Source: Leucobacter sp. G161 (lineage in GTDB: Bacteria; Actinomycetota; Actinomycetes; Actinomycetales; Microbacteriaceae). Taken from it: DNA of 64,000 bases. The translations under genes were made by a program, and so were the position numbers. This document shows positions 27,111 to 35,348 of this stretch, piece after piece. The notes below the pieces were generated by a model. The model did no database searches. It was not told where the DNA came from and worked only from the letters and a program-made list of their open reading frames with translations. The DNA lies in assembly GCF_001482305.1 (NCBI RefSeq), contig NZ_LOHP01000064.1, forward strand, positions 1 to 64,000, written 5' to 3'. Positions within the stretch are counted from its first letter, which is position 1. Each line of letters opens with the position of its first letter.

Positions 27111-27191
27111 GCCGGATTGGTGGAATGGTAGACACGGCGCACTCAAAATGCGCTGCCGAGAGGCGTGCGGGTTCGAGTCCCGCATCCGGTA
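27111..27191 (+). tRNA. tRNA-Leu (CAA)
   Basis: The acceptor stem GCCGGAT/ATCCGGT folds, with the D-arm GGTGGAATGGTAGACAC, anticodon stem-loop GCGCA-CTCAAAA-TGCGC with anticodon CAA, a long variable arm (TGCCGAGAGGCGT) and T-arm GCGGGTTCGAGTCCCGC. Discriminator A is at 27191 and CCA is not encoded. The long variable arm and CAA anticodon identify leucine (UUG codon). Confidence 0.95.
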
Positions 27192-27205
27192 CAAATAGGT
27201 AATAC

Positions 27206-27246
27206 GGCTCGGGCCCTGGCTGAACAAGCTGGGGTCCGAGCCTTTT
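27206..27246 (+). terminator. terminator after tRNA-Leu
   Basis: GGCTCGGGCCC pairs with GGGGTCCGAGCC and is followed by TTTT. Confidence 0.85.
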
Positions 27247-27445
27247 GCGTGTGTGGATGCCCGCGTGCGGCTACCCGTGTTCGGTGACGCGCCCGGTCGT
27301 TGGCCGTAGCCAAAGCCGAGCTCACGCATAGCGACCGCCTCGTTCGTCTGCTGTGAAGCTGATAATTTCACTAGATTTGCAGTCTCTTTTCTCCCACGCT
27401 GTGAAAACTGGGTGTTATCTAATCGAGATATCGTAAGCTTGAGGC

Positions 27446-28054
27446 GTGAATGACCAGAGTGTTGCACCGACCACGCCCAGGCGCGTAGTTGTCGCAGAAG
27501 ACGAATCCCTCATCCGCCTCGACATCGTTGAGACGCTGCGCGACAACGGTTTCGACGTTGTCGGTGAGGCCGGCGACGGCGAGACCGCCGTCGCCCTCGT
27601 AAAAGAGCTCCGCCCCGACCTCGTCGTGATGGACGTGAAGATGCCGAAGCTTGACGGCATCTCCGCGGCCGAGCAGATCAACGAGGAGCACATCGCTCCC
27701 GTGGTGCTGCTCACGGCGTTCAGCCAGCGTGAGCTCGTCGAGCGCGCGACCGAGGCAGGCGCGCTCGCCTACGTCGTGAAGCCGTTCACGCCCGCAGACC
27801 TGATCCCGGCGATCGAGATCGCCCTCTCGCGCTTCCAGCAGATTGTTGCCCTCGAGAGCGAGGTCGCTGACCTCGCTGAGCGCTTCGAGACCCGCAAGCT
27901 CGTTGACCGCGCGAAGGGGATCCTCAACGACAAGATGGGCCTCTCGGAGCCCGAGGCGTTCCGCTGGATCCAGAAGGCGTCCATGGACCGTCGTCTGACG
28001 ATGCAGGATGTCGCGAAGACAATCATCGATCAGCTGGGACCGAAGAAGGACTAG
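27446..28054 (+). CDS. ANTAR-domain response regulator (PdtaR-like)
   Basis: This 202-residue RNA-binding response regulator has a receiver domain (residues ~13-125; phospho-Asp in LVVMDVKMPKLDG, Thr in LLTAF, Lys in VVKPFTP) and an ANTAR domain (~138-195: RKLVDRAKGILNDKMGLSEPEAFRWIQKASM). ANTAR domains bind paired hairpins and prevent termination. It resembles mycobacterial PdtaR, paired with the kinase PdtaS; no kinase is adjacent here. GTG 27446 has TAAGCT exactly 6 nt upstream, so it is probably leaderless. Confidence 0.93.
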   Translation: MNDQSVAPTTPRRVVVAEDESLIRLDIVETLRDNGFDVVGEAGDGETAVALVKELRPDLVVMDVKMPKLDGISAAEQINEEHIAPVVLLTAFSQRELVERATEAGALAYVVKPFTPADLIPAIEIALSRFQQIVALESEVADLAERFETRKLVDRAKGILNDKMGLSEPEAFRWIQKASMDRRLTMQDVAKTIIDQLGPKKD

Positions 28055-28087
28055 CTCACCGCTTCAACTCGGCGCCACGCCCGAACG

Positions 28088-28119
28088 AAAAAAGACCCCG
28101 CGAATCCGCGGGGTCTTTT
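28088..28119. terminator. bidirectional terminator after ANTAR regulator
   Basis: GACCCCGCG/CGCGGGGTC with a short loop is flanked by A- and T-runs. It serves the ANTAR gene (+) and the convergent thioesterase (-). Confidence 0.9.
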
Positions 28120-28145
28120 CGTTTGCTGGGGGAGCGAGGATCGCC

Positions 28146-28610
28146 CTACTTCGTCGGGATCGACTTGTAGAAGTTTGTGATGCGCAACGTCGAGCAGCGG
28201 CGTCCGTTGTCGTCGGTGCAGATGATCTCGTGGACGGTCATTGAGCGGCCGGCGTGGATCGGCGTGCAGACGGCGGTAATGTTTCCAGTTGTGGCCGAAC
28301 CCGTGTGCGTGGCATTGATGTCGACACCGACGGGCAGTTTTCCTTCGGGGGCGAGGAAGCCGGCGTGCATCGAGCCGAGGGTTTCGCCGAGTACTGCATA
28401 TGCGCCGCCGTTGACGAGGCCGTAGGGTTGTGTGTTTCCCTCGACCGGCATCGTGGCGACGACACGCTCTCGATTGAATTCGGTGAGTGTGATTCCCATC
28501 GTGTGCGCGAGCGCTCCGAGACCCACCGAATTGATGTAGTCGAGGTCTGCGTTGTCTTCACCGGGGCGAACACCGAATCGGTTAGGGGCCTGAACATCCT
28601 GCTCGGTCAT
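28146..28610 (-). CDS. PaaI-family hotdog thioesterase
   Basis: This 154-residue hotdog protein has YGLVNGGAYAVLGETLGSMHA (HGG/NGG-type active-site helix) and VGVDINATHTGSATTGNI. It is an acyl-CoA thioesterase of unknown substrate. The catalytic His-Gly-Gly is replaced by Asn-Gly-Gly, a known variant. The ATG at 28610 is chosen by family start; the frame extends into the divergent polA region. It is divergent from polA by 42 bp. Confidence 0.85.
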   Translation of the reverse strand: MTEQDVQAPNRFGVRPGEDNADLDYINSVGLGALAHTMGITLTEFNRERVVATMPVEGNTQPYGLVNGGAYAVLGETLGSMHAGFLAPEGKLPVGVDINATHTGSATTGNITAVCTPIHAGRSMTVHEIICTDDNGRRCSTLRITNFYKSIPTK

Positions 28611-28652
28611 TGCCACTCTTTCAATGTCAGTCCAGCCTTGTAGGCTGTGTGT

Positions 28653-31304
28653 GTGTCGAATACCACTCAGCAGCCTACCCTCATGGTGATCGATGGTCAC
28701 TCCCTCGCCTTCCGCGCTTTCTACGCGCTTCCGGTCGACAGTTTCCAGACGCAGACGGGGCAGCACACGAACGCTATCCACGGCTTCATCTCGATGCTCA
28801 TCAACCTGTTGGCGAACGAGAACCCGGACGCGCTCGCGATCGCGTTCGATATCTCACGCCACTCGTTCCGCACCGAGGAGTACCCCGAATACAAGGGCAC
28901 CCGCGGCGAGACCCCGGTCGAGTTCAAGGGCCAGATCCCGCTCCTCCAGGAGGCGCTCCACGCGATGGGCATCACAACCATCGAGAAGGAGGGGTACGAG
29001 GCCGATGACATTCTCGCGACGCTCGCGACCGAGGGGCGCGCCGGTGGCTACCGCGTGCTCGTGGTGAGCGGCGACCGGGACACGATCCAGCTCGTGAACG
29101 ACGACGTGACGCTGCTCTACCCCTCGAAGCAGGGCGTGAGCGAGCTCACCCGCTACGACGCCGACAAGGTCATGGAGCGTTACGGGGTGCGCCCCGAGCA
29201 GTACCCCGAGATCGCTGCGCTCGTCGGTGAGACGAGCGACAACCTCCCGGGGGTCCCGCGCGTCGGCGAGAAGACCGCGGTGAAGTGGATCAACCAGTTC
29301 GGCTCGCTCGATGAGATCCTCAAGCGGCAGGACGAGATCGGCGGAAAGGTCGGCGAGAGCCTGCGTGAGAACGCACACCTCGCGGTGCGCAACCGCCGCC
29401 TGAACCACCTCATCACCGACGTCGAGCTCAACCTGCCGCTCGAGGGCCTGAAGCGCGGCGACGTCGACATGGACGCCGTCGCTGAGAAGTTCGCGGAGCT
29501 CGAATTCCGCACGCTGCTGCAGCGCGTTGCAAAGCTCGTCGGCGCCGAGGTGCCGACCGCCTCCGGCAAGCCAGCTGCCCTCGGCGCGACGCTCCCGGAA
29601 GCGCGACTGCTCATTGACGAAGAGCTTGGCGACTGGCTCGCGAAGGCCGAGAGCCCCGCCGTCTACCTTGCGGATGCCGCCGGCGGCATCGACGTGGGGC
29701 TCGCGACGCCTGAGTCGACCGTGAAGCTGCTCTGGCAGCCCGGCGGCCGCGATTACGCGCAGTTCGAGGCGTGGCTTGCGTCAGATGCGCCGAAGGTCTT
29801 CTTCGACGCGAAGGCGCAGCTGCGCGTTGCCGCAGCGGCGGGTGTCGCGGTTGACGGGATCGCGGGCGACGCGCTGCTTGCCGCCTGGGTGTTCCGGCCC
29901 ATCTCCCCAGAGAAGACCATCGCCGAGGCGGTCTTCCGCTACCTCGGCGAAGAGGTGCCGACGGGCGATCCGAACCAGCTCGTCCCCGAAGAGGGTAGCG
30001 TGGCGACGCCCGAGCAGCTCGCCTGGTACATCGTGCGTGTGCACGCTGCGATCGTCGGCCGCTTCGAGGGCCGCACCAGAGAGGTCTACGAGCAGATCGA
30101 GCTGCCACTGCTGCCGATCCTCGCGCAGCTTGAGGCGCGCGGCGTCGCGATCGACCTGCCGCTGTTCGAGGCGCACAACGCCGAACTCACGGAGCGGGTC
30201 GCAGCCCTCGAGCAGCGCGCGTTTGATTCGATCGGGCATGAGGTGAACCTCTCGTCGCCGAAGCAGCTGCAGCAGGTGCTCTTCGAAGAGCTCGACATGC
30301 CGAAGACGCGCAAGACGAAGAGCGGCTATACGACCGACGCTGCGGCGCTCGCCGACCTGCAGCAGAAGCACCCGCACCCCTTCCTTGACTCGCTGCTCGC
30401 GCACCGCGACGCGAACAAGCTGCGGCAGATCATTGAGACGCTCATCAAGGCCGTTGGCCCTGAGGATCAGCGGATCCACACCACCCTCGTGCAGGTGGGC
30501 GCGAGCACCGGTCGACTCGCCTCGACCGACCCGAACCTGCAGAACATCCCGGTGCGCTCCGAAGAGGGTCGCCGCATTCGCGAGGGCTTCATCCACGCCC
30601 CCGAGTACACGACGCTGCTCACCGCCGACTACTCGCAGATCGAGATGCGGATCATGGCGCACCTCTCGGGCGACGAAGGCCTCATCGAGGCGTTCAACGC
30701 CGGCGAGGATCTGCACCGCTTCGTCGGCTCGCGCATCTTCGGCGTTACCCCGGCCGAGGTGACCAACGAAATGCGCTCGAAGGTGAAGGCCATGTCGTAC
30801 GGCCTCGCATACGGGCTCTCCGCGTTCGGCCTGTCAAAGCAGCTGAACATCTCCGCCGGCGAGGCGAAGCAGCTCATGGAGGACTACTTCGAGCGCTTCG
30901 GGGGAGTCCGCGACTACCTCCGCTCCGTCGTCGAGCAGGCGAAGCGTGACACCTTCACCGAGACGATCTTCGGTCGCCGTCGGCCGTTCCCCGACCTCGC
31001 GAGCCCGAACCGGATCCTCCGCGAGAACGCGGAGCGCGCCGCGCTCAATGCACCGATCCAGGGTTCCGCTGCCGACATCATCAAGATCGCGATGATCCGC
31101 GTCGAGGATCACATGCGCGAGGCCGGCCTGAAATCGCGCATGCTGCTGCAGATCCACGATGAGCTCATGTTCGAGGTTGCTGAGGGGGAGCAAGAGCAGC
31201 TCGAAGCGATCGTGCTCGCCGATATGGCGGGTGCCGCCGAGCTCAAGGTGCCGCTCGAGGTGCAGTTCGGGCACGGGCCGAACTGGAACGCGGCCGCACA
31301 CTAG
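28653..31304 (+). CDS. polA: DNA polymerase I
   Basis: Repair and Okazaki-fragment polymerase of about 883 residues. A 5'-3' exonuclease domain (1-~300; GYEADDILATLA, SGDRDTIQLV) is followed by a degenerate 3'-5' exonuclease domain (~310-480; the DxE metal motif is replaced around LADAAGGIDVGLA, so proofreading is probably absent). The polymerase domain has motif A LLTADYSQIEMRIMAH, motif B RSKVKAMSYGLAYG and motif C QIHDELMFE. GTG 28653 is preferred because TAGGCT ends exactly 6 nt before it; GTG 28647 is the alternative. Confidence 0.97.
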   Translation: MSNTTQQPTLMVIDGHSLAFRAFYALPVDSFQTQTGQHTNAIHGFISMLINLLANENPDALAIAFDISRHSFRTEEYPEYKGTRGETPVEFKGQIPLLQEALHAMGITTIEKEGYEADDILATLATEGRAGGYRVLVVSGDRDTIQLVNDDVTLLYPSKQGVSELTRYDADKVMERYGVRPEQYPEIAALVGETSDNLPGVPRVGEKTAVKWINQFGSLDEILKRQDEIGGKVGESLRENAHLAVRNRRLNHLITDVELNLPLEGLKRGDVDMDAVAEKFAELEFRTLLQRVAKLVGAEVPTASGKPAALGATLPEARLLIDEELGDWLAKAESPAVYLADAAGGIDVGLATPESTVKLLWQPGGRDYAQFEAWLASDAPKVFFDAKAQLRVAAAAGVAVDGIAGDALLAAWVFRPISPEKTIAEAVFRYLGEEVPTGDPNQLVPEEGSVATPEQLAWYIVRVHAAIVGRFEGRTREVYEQIELPLLPILAQLEARGVAIDLPLFEAHNAELTERVAALEQRAFDSIGHEVNLSSPKQLQQVLFEELDMPKTRKTKSGYTTDAAALADLQQKHPHPFLDSLLAHRDANKLRQIIETLIKAVGPEDQRIHTTLVQVGASTGRLASTDPNLQNIPVRSEEGRRIREGFIHAPEYTTLLTADYSQIEMRIMAHLSGDEGLIEAFNAGEDLHRFVGSRIFGVTPAEVTNEMRSKVKAMSYGLAYGLSAFGLSKQLNISAGEAKQLMEDYFERFGGVRDYLRSVVEQAKRDTFTETIFGRRRPFPDLASPNRILRENAERAALNAPIQGSAADIIKIAMIRVEDHMREAGLKSRMLLQIHDELMFEVAEGEQEQLEAIVLADMAGAAELKVPLEVQFGHGPNWNAAAH

Positions 31305-31377
31305 CTGGTGCGGCGCAAGCGGATGCGAGCCGCCGAACAGCGGCGCGCATGCCTTCCGACGCGCCGCAGAACGTCAC

Positions 31378-31407
31378 TTGCCCGGCGAAGCAAACTCGCG
31401 TTAGACT
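31378..31407 (+). promoter_or_regulatory. candidate rpsA promoter
   Basis: TTGCCC (31378-31383), 18 nt, then TAGACT (31402-31407). It lies about 130 bp before the rpsA start, implying a long 5' leader that could host S1 autoregulation (inference). Confidence 0.5.
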
Positions 31408-31536
31408 GAACTGTCACATTTGTGGCGACTACACCATGTCCACGTGTGGGACGTCTCGCGGAACAGAAGCAATTCGGTTCCGGCCACTTTGGCACGCACC
31501 CACCTGAATATCCTGTCCATTCTGGAGACCAATTAC

Positions 31537-32988
31537 ATGACGAACGCAACGACCACGAGCAAGCAGGTCGCAGTAAACGACATCGGCTCAGCCGAAGACT
31601 TCCTTGCAGCGGTCGAACTGACCATTAAGTCCTTCAACGACGGAGACCTCATCGAGGGCACCGTCGTGAAGATTGACCGCGACGAGGTTCTCCTCGACGT
31701 CGGGTTCAAGACTGAGGGTGTTATCCCCTCGCGCGAGCTTTCCATCAAGCACGACGTCAACCCTGATGAGGTTGTCAAGGTCGGCGATTCCGTCGAGGCG
31801 CTCGTTCTCCAGAAGGAGGACAAGGAAGGTCGCCTGATCCTGTCCAAGAAGCGTGCTCAGTACGAGCGTGCTTGGGGCGACGTGGAGAAGGTCAAGGAGA
31901 CCGAGGGTGTCGTCACCGGCACCGTCATCGAGGTTGTCAAGGGCGGCCTCATTGTTGACATCGGGCTCCGCGGCTTCCTCCCCGCATCGCTCATCGAGCT
32001 CCGCCGCGTGCGCGATCTCACCCCGTACCTTGGCCAGGAGATCGAGGCCAAGATCCTCGAGCTCGACAAGAACCGCAACAACGTTGTGCTTTCGCGTCGC
32101 GCGCTCCTCGAAGAGACCCAGTCGGCGACTCGCTCGTCGTTCCTCGCCGATCTCAAGCCCGGCCAGGTTCGCAAGGGCGTCATCTCGTCGATCGTCAACT
32201 TCGGTGCGTTCGTCGATCTCGGCGGCGTTGACGGCCTCGTGCACGTCTCGGAGCTTTCGTGGAAGCACATCGAGCATGCCTCGGACGTTGTCGAGGTTGG
32301 CCAGGAAGTCACCGTCGAGGTACTTTCGGTCGAGCTCGATCGCGAGCGCGTTTCGCTCTCGCTGAAGGCTACGCAGGAAGATCCCTGGCAGGTATTCGCC
32401 CGCACCCACGCAATCGGTCAGATTGCTCCGGGCGCGGTCACGAAGCTTGTTCCGTTCGGCGCGTTCGTTCGCGTTGCAGACGGCATCGAGGGCCTCGTGC
32501 ACATCTCCGAGCTGTCGGGTCAGCACGTTGAGCTTGCTGAGCAGGTCGTTTCGGCCGGCCAGGAAGTCTTCGTCAAGATCATCGACATCGATCTCGAGCG
32601 TCGCCGCATCTCGCTCAGCCTCAAGCAGGCGAACGAGGGCCTCGACACCGAGGGCACCGAGTTCGATCCGGCTCTCTACGGTATGACCACCGAGTACGAC
32701 GAGAACGGTGAGTACAAGTACCCCGAGGGCTTCGATCCTGAGACGCAGGAGTGGAAGGAAGGCTTCGAGACCCAGCGCGAGAAGTGGGAGCAGGAGTACG
32801 CTGCTGCCCAGGATCGCTGGGAGGCTCACAAGAAGCAGGTCACCACGATGCTCGCAGAGCAGGCTGCTGCACCCGCAATGGACGCACCTTCGTCCTCTTC
32901 GGGCTTCTCGAGCGACTCGGCTTCGACCGGTGCGCTTGCTGACGACGAGGCGCTTGCTGCGCTGAAGGCTCAGCTCGAGGGCAACTAA
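31537..32988 (+). CDS. rpsA: 30S ribosomal protein S1
   Basis: This 483-residue mRNA-binding ribosomal protein has four S1 (OB-fold) repeats: GDLIEGTVVKIDRDEVLLDV, TGTVIEVVKGGLIVDIG, GVISSIVNFGAFVDLGG and GAVTKLVPFGAFVRVADG. An acidic/aromatic C-terminal tail follows. Four repeats is the usual actinobacterial form (six in E. coli). ATG 31537 has GGAG 8 nt upstream. A strong terminator follows. Confidence 0.97.
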   Translation: MTNATTTSKQVAVNDIGSAEDFLAAVELTIKSFNDGDLIEGTVVKIDRDEVLLDVGFKTEGVIPSRELSIKHDVNPDEVVKVGDSVEALVLQKEDKEGRLILSKKRAQYERAWGDVEKVKETEGVVTGTVIEVVKGGLIVDIGLRGFLPASLIELRRVRDLTPYLGQEIEAKILELDKNRNNVVLSRRALLEETQSATRSSFLADLKPGQVRKGVISSIVNFGAFVDLGGVDGLVHVSELSWKHIEHASDVVEVGQEVTVEVLSVELDRERVSLSLKATQEDPWQVFARTHAIGQIAPGAVTKLVPFGAFVRVADGIEGLVHISELSGQHVELAEQVVSAGQEVFVKIIDIDLERRRISLSLKQANEGLDTEGTEFDPALYGMTTEYDENGEYKYPEGFDPETQEWKEGFETQREKWEQEYAAAQDRWEAHKKQVTTMLAEQAAAPAMDAPSSSSGFSSDSASTGALADDEALAALKAQLEGN

Positions 32989-33002
32989 CCCTTAAGTCAA
33001 CA

Positions 33003-33036
33003 GGCCCGGCACCCCTTCGGGGGCGCCGGGCCTTTT
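33003..33036 (+). terminator. rpsA terminator
   Basis: GGCCCGGC/GCCGGGCC stem enclosing a CCCC-TTC-GGGG hairpin, then TTTT. Confidence 0.92.
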
Positions 33037-33178
33037 GCGTTGCGGCCGGAGGTCGGTCGGGTGCTGAGATCACGCAATCAAGCCCCTGTACCCTGGCCTG
33101 TTGAAAGCGTCTCAGTCGGAGGACGGGGTGAGACCGCGCACGCATGCGGCTTCGCCCACCAGCGGACGACTAGCGGTG

Positions 33179-33784
33179 TTACGCGATGTCCCCGACCGTC
33201 CGGTGCGCTCGTCGATTGCGAAGCCGCTTGACCCAGCGCACGCCCAACACCGCGAGCAGCACCATGGCGGCGAGTGCGACGAGCGGAAGGAGCACGGCGA
33301 GCACGGTGACCACGGCGGCGGCCACGTCTTCGAGCGTGCTCATCACGGACGCCCCGAGGCCGGCTGTCGCAAGGTTGATGATCGGCCGGGAGACAAGCTT
33401 GAAGACGTGGGGGACGAGGGCGATGAGTATCCCGAACACGAAGGGCCAGAACGCTGACGAGTTCACGAACGCCTCCGGATCAGCCACCGCGACAGTGCTG
33501 CTTGAGGCACCCGCGCTGAACACGAGACCGCCCGATGCCGGGCGCACGATGCTTTGGAGCACGTCGTTCACGGTATCGAGGGCTGGGAGCTTATCGACCA
33601 CGATCTCGACGACCAAGAGCACGCCGAGGACACCGAGGGACCAGTCGTTTTCGATCCATGCCCAACTCTCTGGCAGGGCGAGTAGATCAGTGAACCGGGA
33701 GAGGAGCCCGAGCCCGAGCAAGGGAATGTAGGCGTTGAGTCCCGCGGCCGCCGCGAGCGACAGTCCGGTGATTGCTTCCAACAT
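33179..33784 (-). CDS. DUF4126-type membrane protein
   Basis: This 201-residue protein has the family start MLEAITGLSLAAAAGLNAYIPLL, about four to five TM segments, the conserved DKLPALDTVNDVLQSIVRPASGG loop region, and a basic C-terminus. AGGAGG precedes the ATG. Function is unknown. It is divergent from coaE and convergent with rpsA. Confidence 0.85.
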   Translation of the reverse strand: MLEAITGLSLAAAAGLNAYIPLLGLGLLSRFTDLLALPESWAWIENDWSLGVLGVLLVVEIVVDKLPALDTVNDVLQSIVRPASGGLVFSAGASSSTVAVADPEAFVNSSAFWPFVFGILIALVPHVFKLVSRPIINLATAGLGASVMSTLEDVAAAVVTVLAVLLPLVALAAMVLLAVLGVRWVKRLRNRRAHRTVGDIA

Positions 33785-33829
33785 GATGGCCTCCTGACAT
33801 CTAGCCTAGGGTCACGCTACCCTGGAAGT

Positions 33830-34447
33830 ATGCAACTGCTCGCGCTCACTGGTGGAATCGCTTCGGGAAAAAGCACGGTGGGGCGTCGCCTGGCCGCGTT
33901 GGGGGCGGTGCGGATCGATGCCGACGAGCTTGCCCGCGACGCCGTGGCGGCAGAGTCGCCCGGTCTCGAGGCAGTCATCGCGCGCTTCGGCGCTGGCCTT
34001 CGCGCCGTCGACGGTGGACTGGATCGTGCCGCGCTCGGCGAGATTGTGTTTCGTGACCAGGGGGCGCTCGCCGACCTGAACGCCATTGTGCACCCAGAAG
34101 TGCGTCGCCTCGCAGAAGAGCAGGTCGCCGCAGCCCTTGCACGGGACGCTGACGCTGTCGTGGTCTACGAGATCCCGCTATTCGTTGAGACAGGCGCCCA
34201 CGAGGGCGGGAGCGGCTTTGCGTGGGATCTCGTCGTCGTCGCTGATGCGCCGGCGGAGACGCGGGTGACGCGCATGATGAATCTCCGAGGCATGTCCGAG
34301 GACGAAGCGAGGCGACGCATCGCGAATCAAGCGAGCGACGCCGAGCGACGTGCTGTCGCCGACGTGATCATCGACACGTCTGGCACCGAGCAGCACACGC
34401 TCGATCAGGTCGACGCGTTGTGGGCCCGACTCACACAGCGGCTGTAA
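33830..34447 (+). CDS. coaE: dephospho-CoA kinase
   Basis: Last step of coenzyme A synthesis. This 205-residue P-loop kinase has Walker A LTGGIASGKSTVGRRLA, the DADELARDAV motif, VVYEIPLFVETG and the lid region RMMNLRGMSEDEARRRIANQ. Its position after rpsA is standard for actinobacteria. CTGACA-N18-TACCCT ends 6 nt before the ATG, with no Shine-Dalgarno: predicted leaderless mRNA. Confidence 0.96.
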   Translation: MQLLALTGGIASGKSTVGRRLAALGAVRIDADELARDAVAAESPGLEAVIARFGAGLRAVDGGLDRAALGEIVFRDQGALADLNAIVHPEVRRLAEEQVAAALARDADAVVVYEIPLFVETGAHEGGSGFAWDLVVVADAPAETRVTRMMNLRGMSEDEARRRIANQASDAERRAVADVIIDTSGTEQHTLDQVDALWARLTQRL

Positions 34448-34475
34448 TTCGCAGCGGTGCGTAGACGGGGGAGGC

Positions 34476-35084
34476 CTAGCGGCTGAACTCTGCGAGCCAG
34501 TTCAGCTGGAACTGTGCGACGGCAGCGATGATGAGGTACGAGATCAGCACGAGCACCCAGGCCCAGGAGTTGATCGCTGCGAACGCCTTCGCGACGCGGG
34601 GCGAGGCGTTGTAGTAGCCGTTTGCCTCCGGGCGGAACGCGGTGAAGAAGAAGAGCGGGATCGTCACCGACCAGACGACCATGCACCACGGGCACAGGGT
34701 GCCGAGGTTGAAGACGCTCTGGTAGAAGAGCCAGAACACGAAGACCGTGGCCAGCGCGAGTCCAGCGCGGTACAGCCACCAGAACCACGCACTGAAGCGG
34801 GCGCCGGCGAGCATCGCGACGCCGACAGCAATGGGAGCGATGAAGCCCATGAGCCCGAGGATGGTGTTGCTGAAACCGAACAGTGAGCCCTGTGGGGAGT
34901 CCATGTTCGGGCCGCAGGTCACGAGCACTGAGAGCTCGCAGTTGGGAATGTAGTCCGTCTGCTGCAGCGTCTTGATGTACTCGGTGGCGAGTTCGAATGA
35001 GGCGAAGAGCCCAATCGCGCCGAGAATGATGGTGGTGATTGCAAAACCACGGTTTTTGCCAGGCTGTACCTCGGTAGCGCTCAT
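34476..35084 (-). CDS. vitamin K epoxide reductase (VKOR) family protein
   Basis: This 202-residue membrane protein has about five TM helices. The catalytic CPWC motif (TLCPWCMVVW) and the loop cysteine pair in IPNCELSVLVTCGPNMDS are present. Bacterial VKOR re-oxidises DsbA-like partners for disulfide formation in secreted proteins, using quinone. No DsbA is adjacent. TATTAT lies exactly 6 nt before the ATG, so it is probably leaderless. It converges with coaE. Confidence 0.93.
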   Translation of the reverse strand: MSATEVQPGKNRGFAITTIILGAIGLFASFELATEYIKTLQQTDYIPNCELSVLVTCGPNMDSPQGSLFGFSNTILGLMGFIAPIAVGVAMLAGARFSAWFWWLYRAGLALATVFVFWLFYQSVFNLGTLCPWCMVVWSVTIPLFFFTAFRPEANGYYNASPRVAKAFAAINSWAWVLVLISYLIIAAVAQFQLNWLAEFSR

Positions 35085-35136
35085 GGGTCGATAATAACTC
35101 GCGCTTCCTGAGACAACGCGACGCGCGAGCGTATCC

Positions 35137-35165
35137 TGCGAAGTTCAGGTTCTCCGTGACATAAT
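35137..35165 (+). promoter_or_regulatory. candidate rne promoter with extended -10
   Basis: TGACATAAT (35157-35165) fits an extended -10 (TGN plus CATAAT). The -35 is weak. It would give a leader of about 175 nt before rne containing CCACC-CAT-GGTGG-type small hairpins; whether the leader is used for autoregulation, as in E. coli rne, is inference. Confidence 0.45.
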
Positions 35166-35348
35166 GGTTACCGTTGGATAACGCCACGACGGCGGGCTCC
35201 ACGTACAGTCTTTGACCACCCCATGGTGGTCGCGGCATTTGCCGAACGCTCACTGCATGTGAGCGAACCTCACAATTTGCGGGACTTACCGCACTCAATA
35301 TTGGTTTCCGCGGAGCTTCTGGGCCGTGGTTAAAGGAGCACACCAGCA

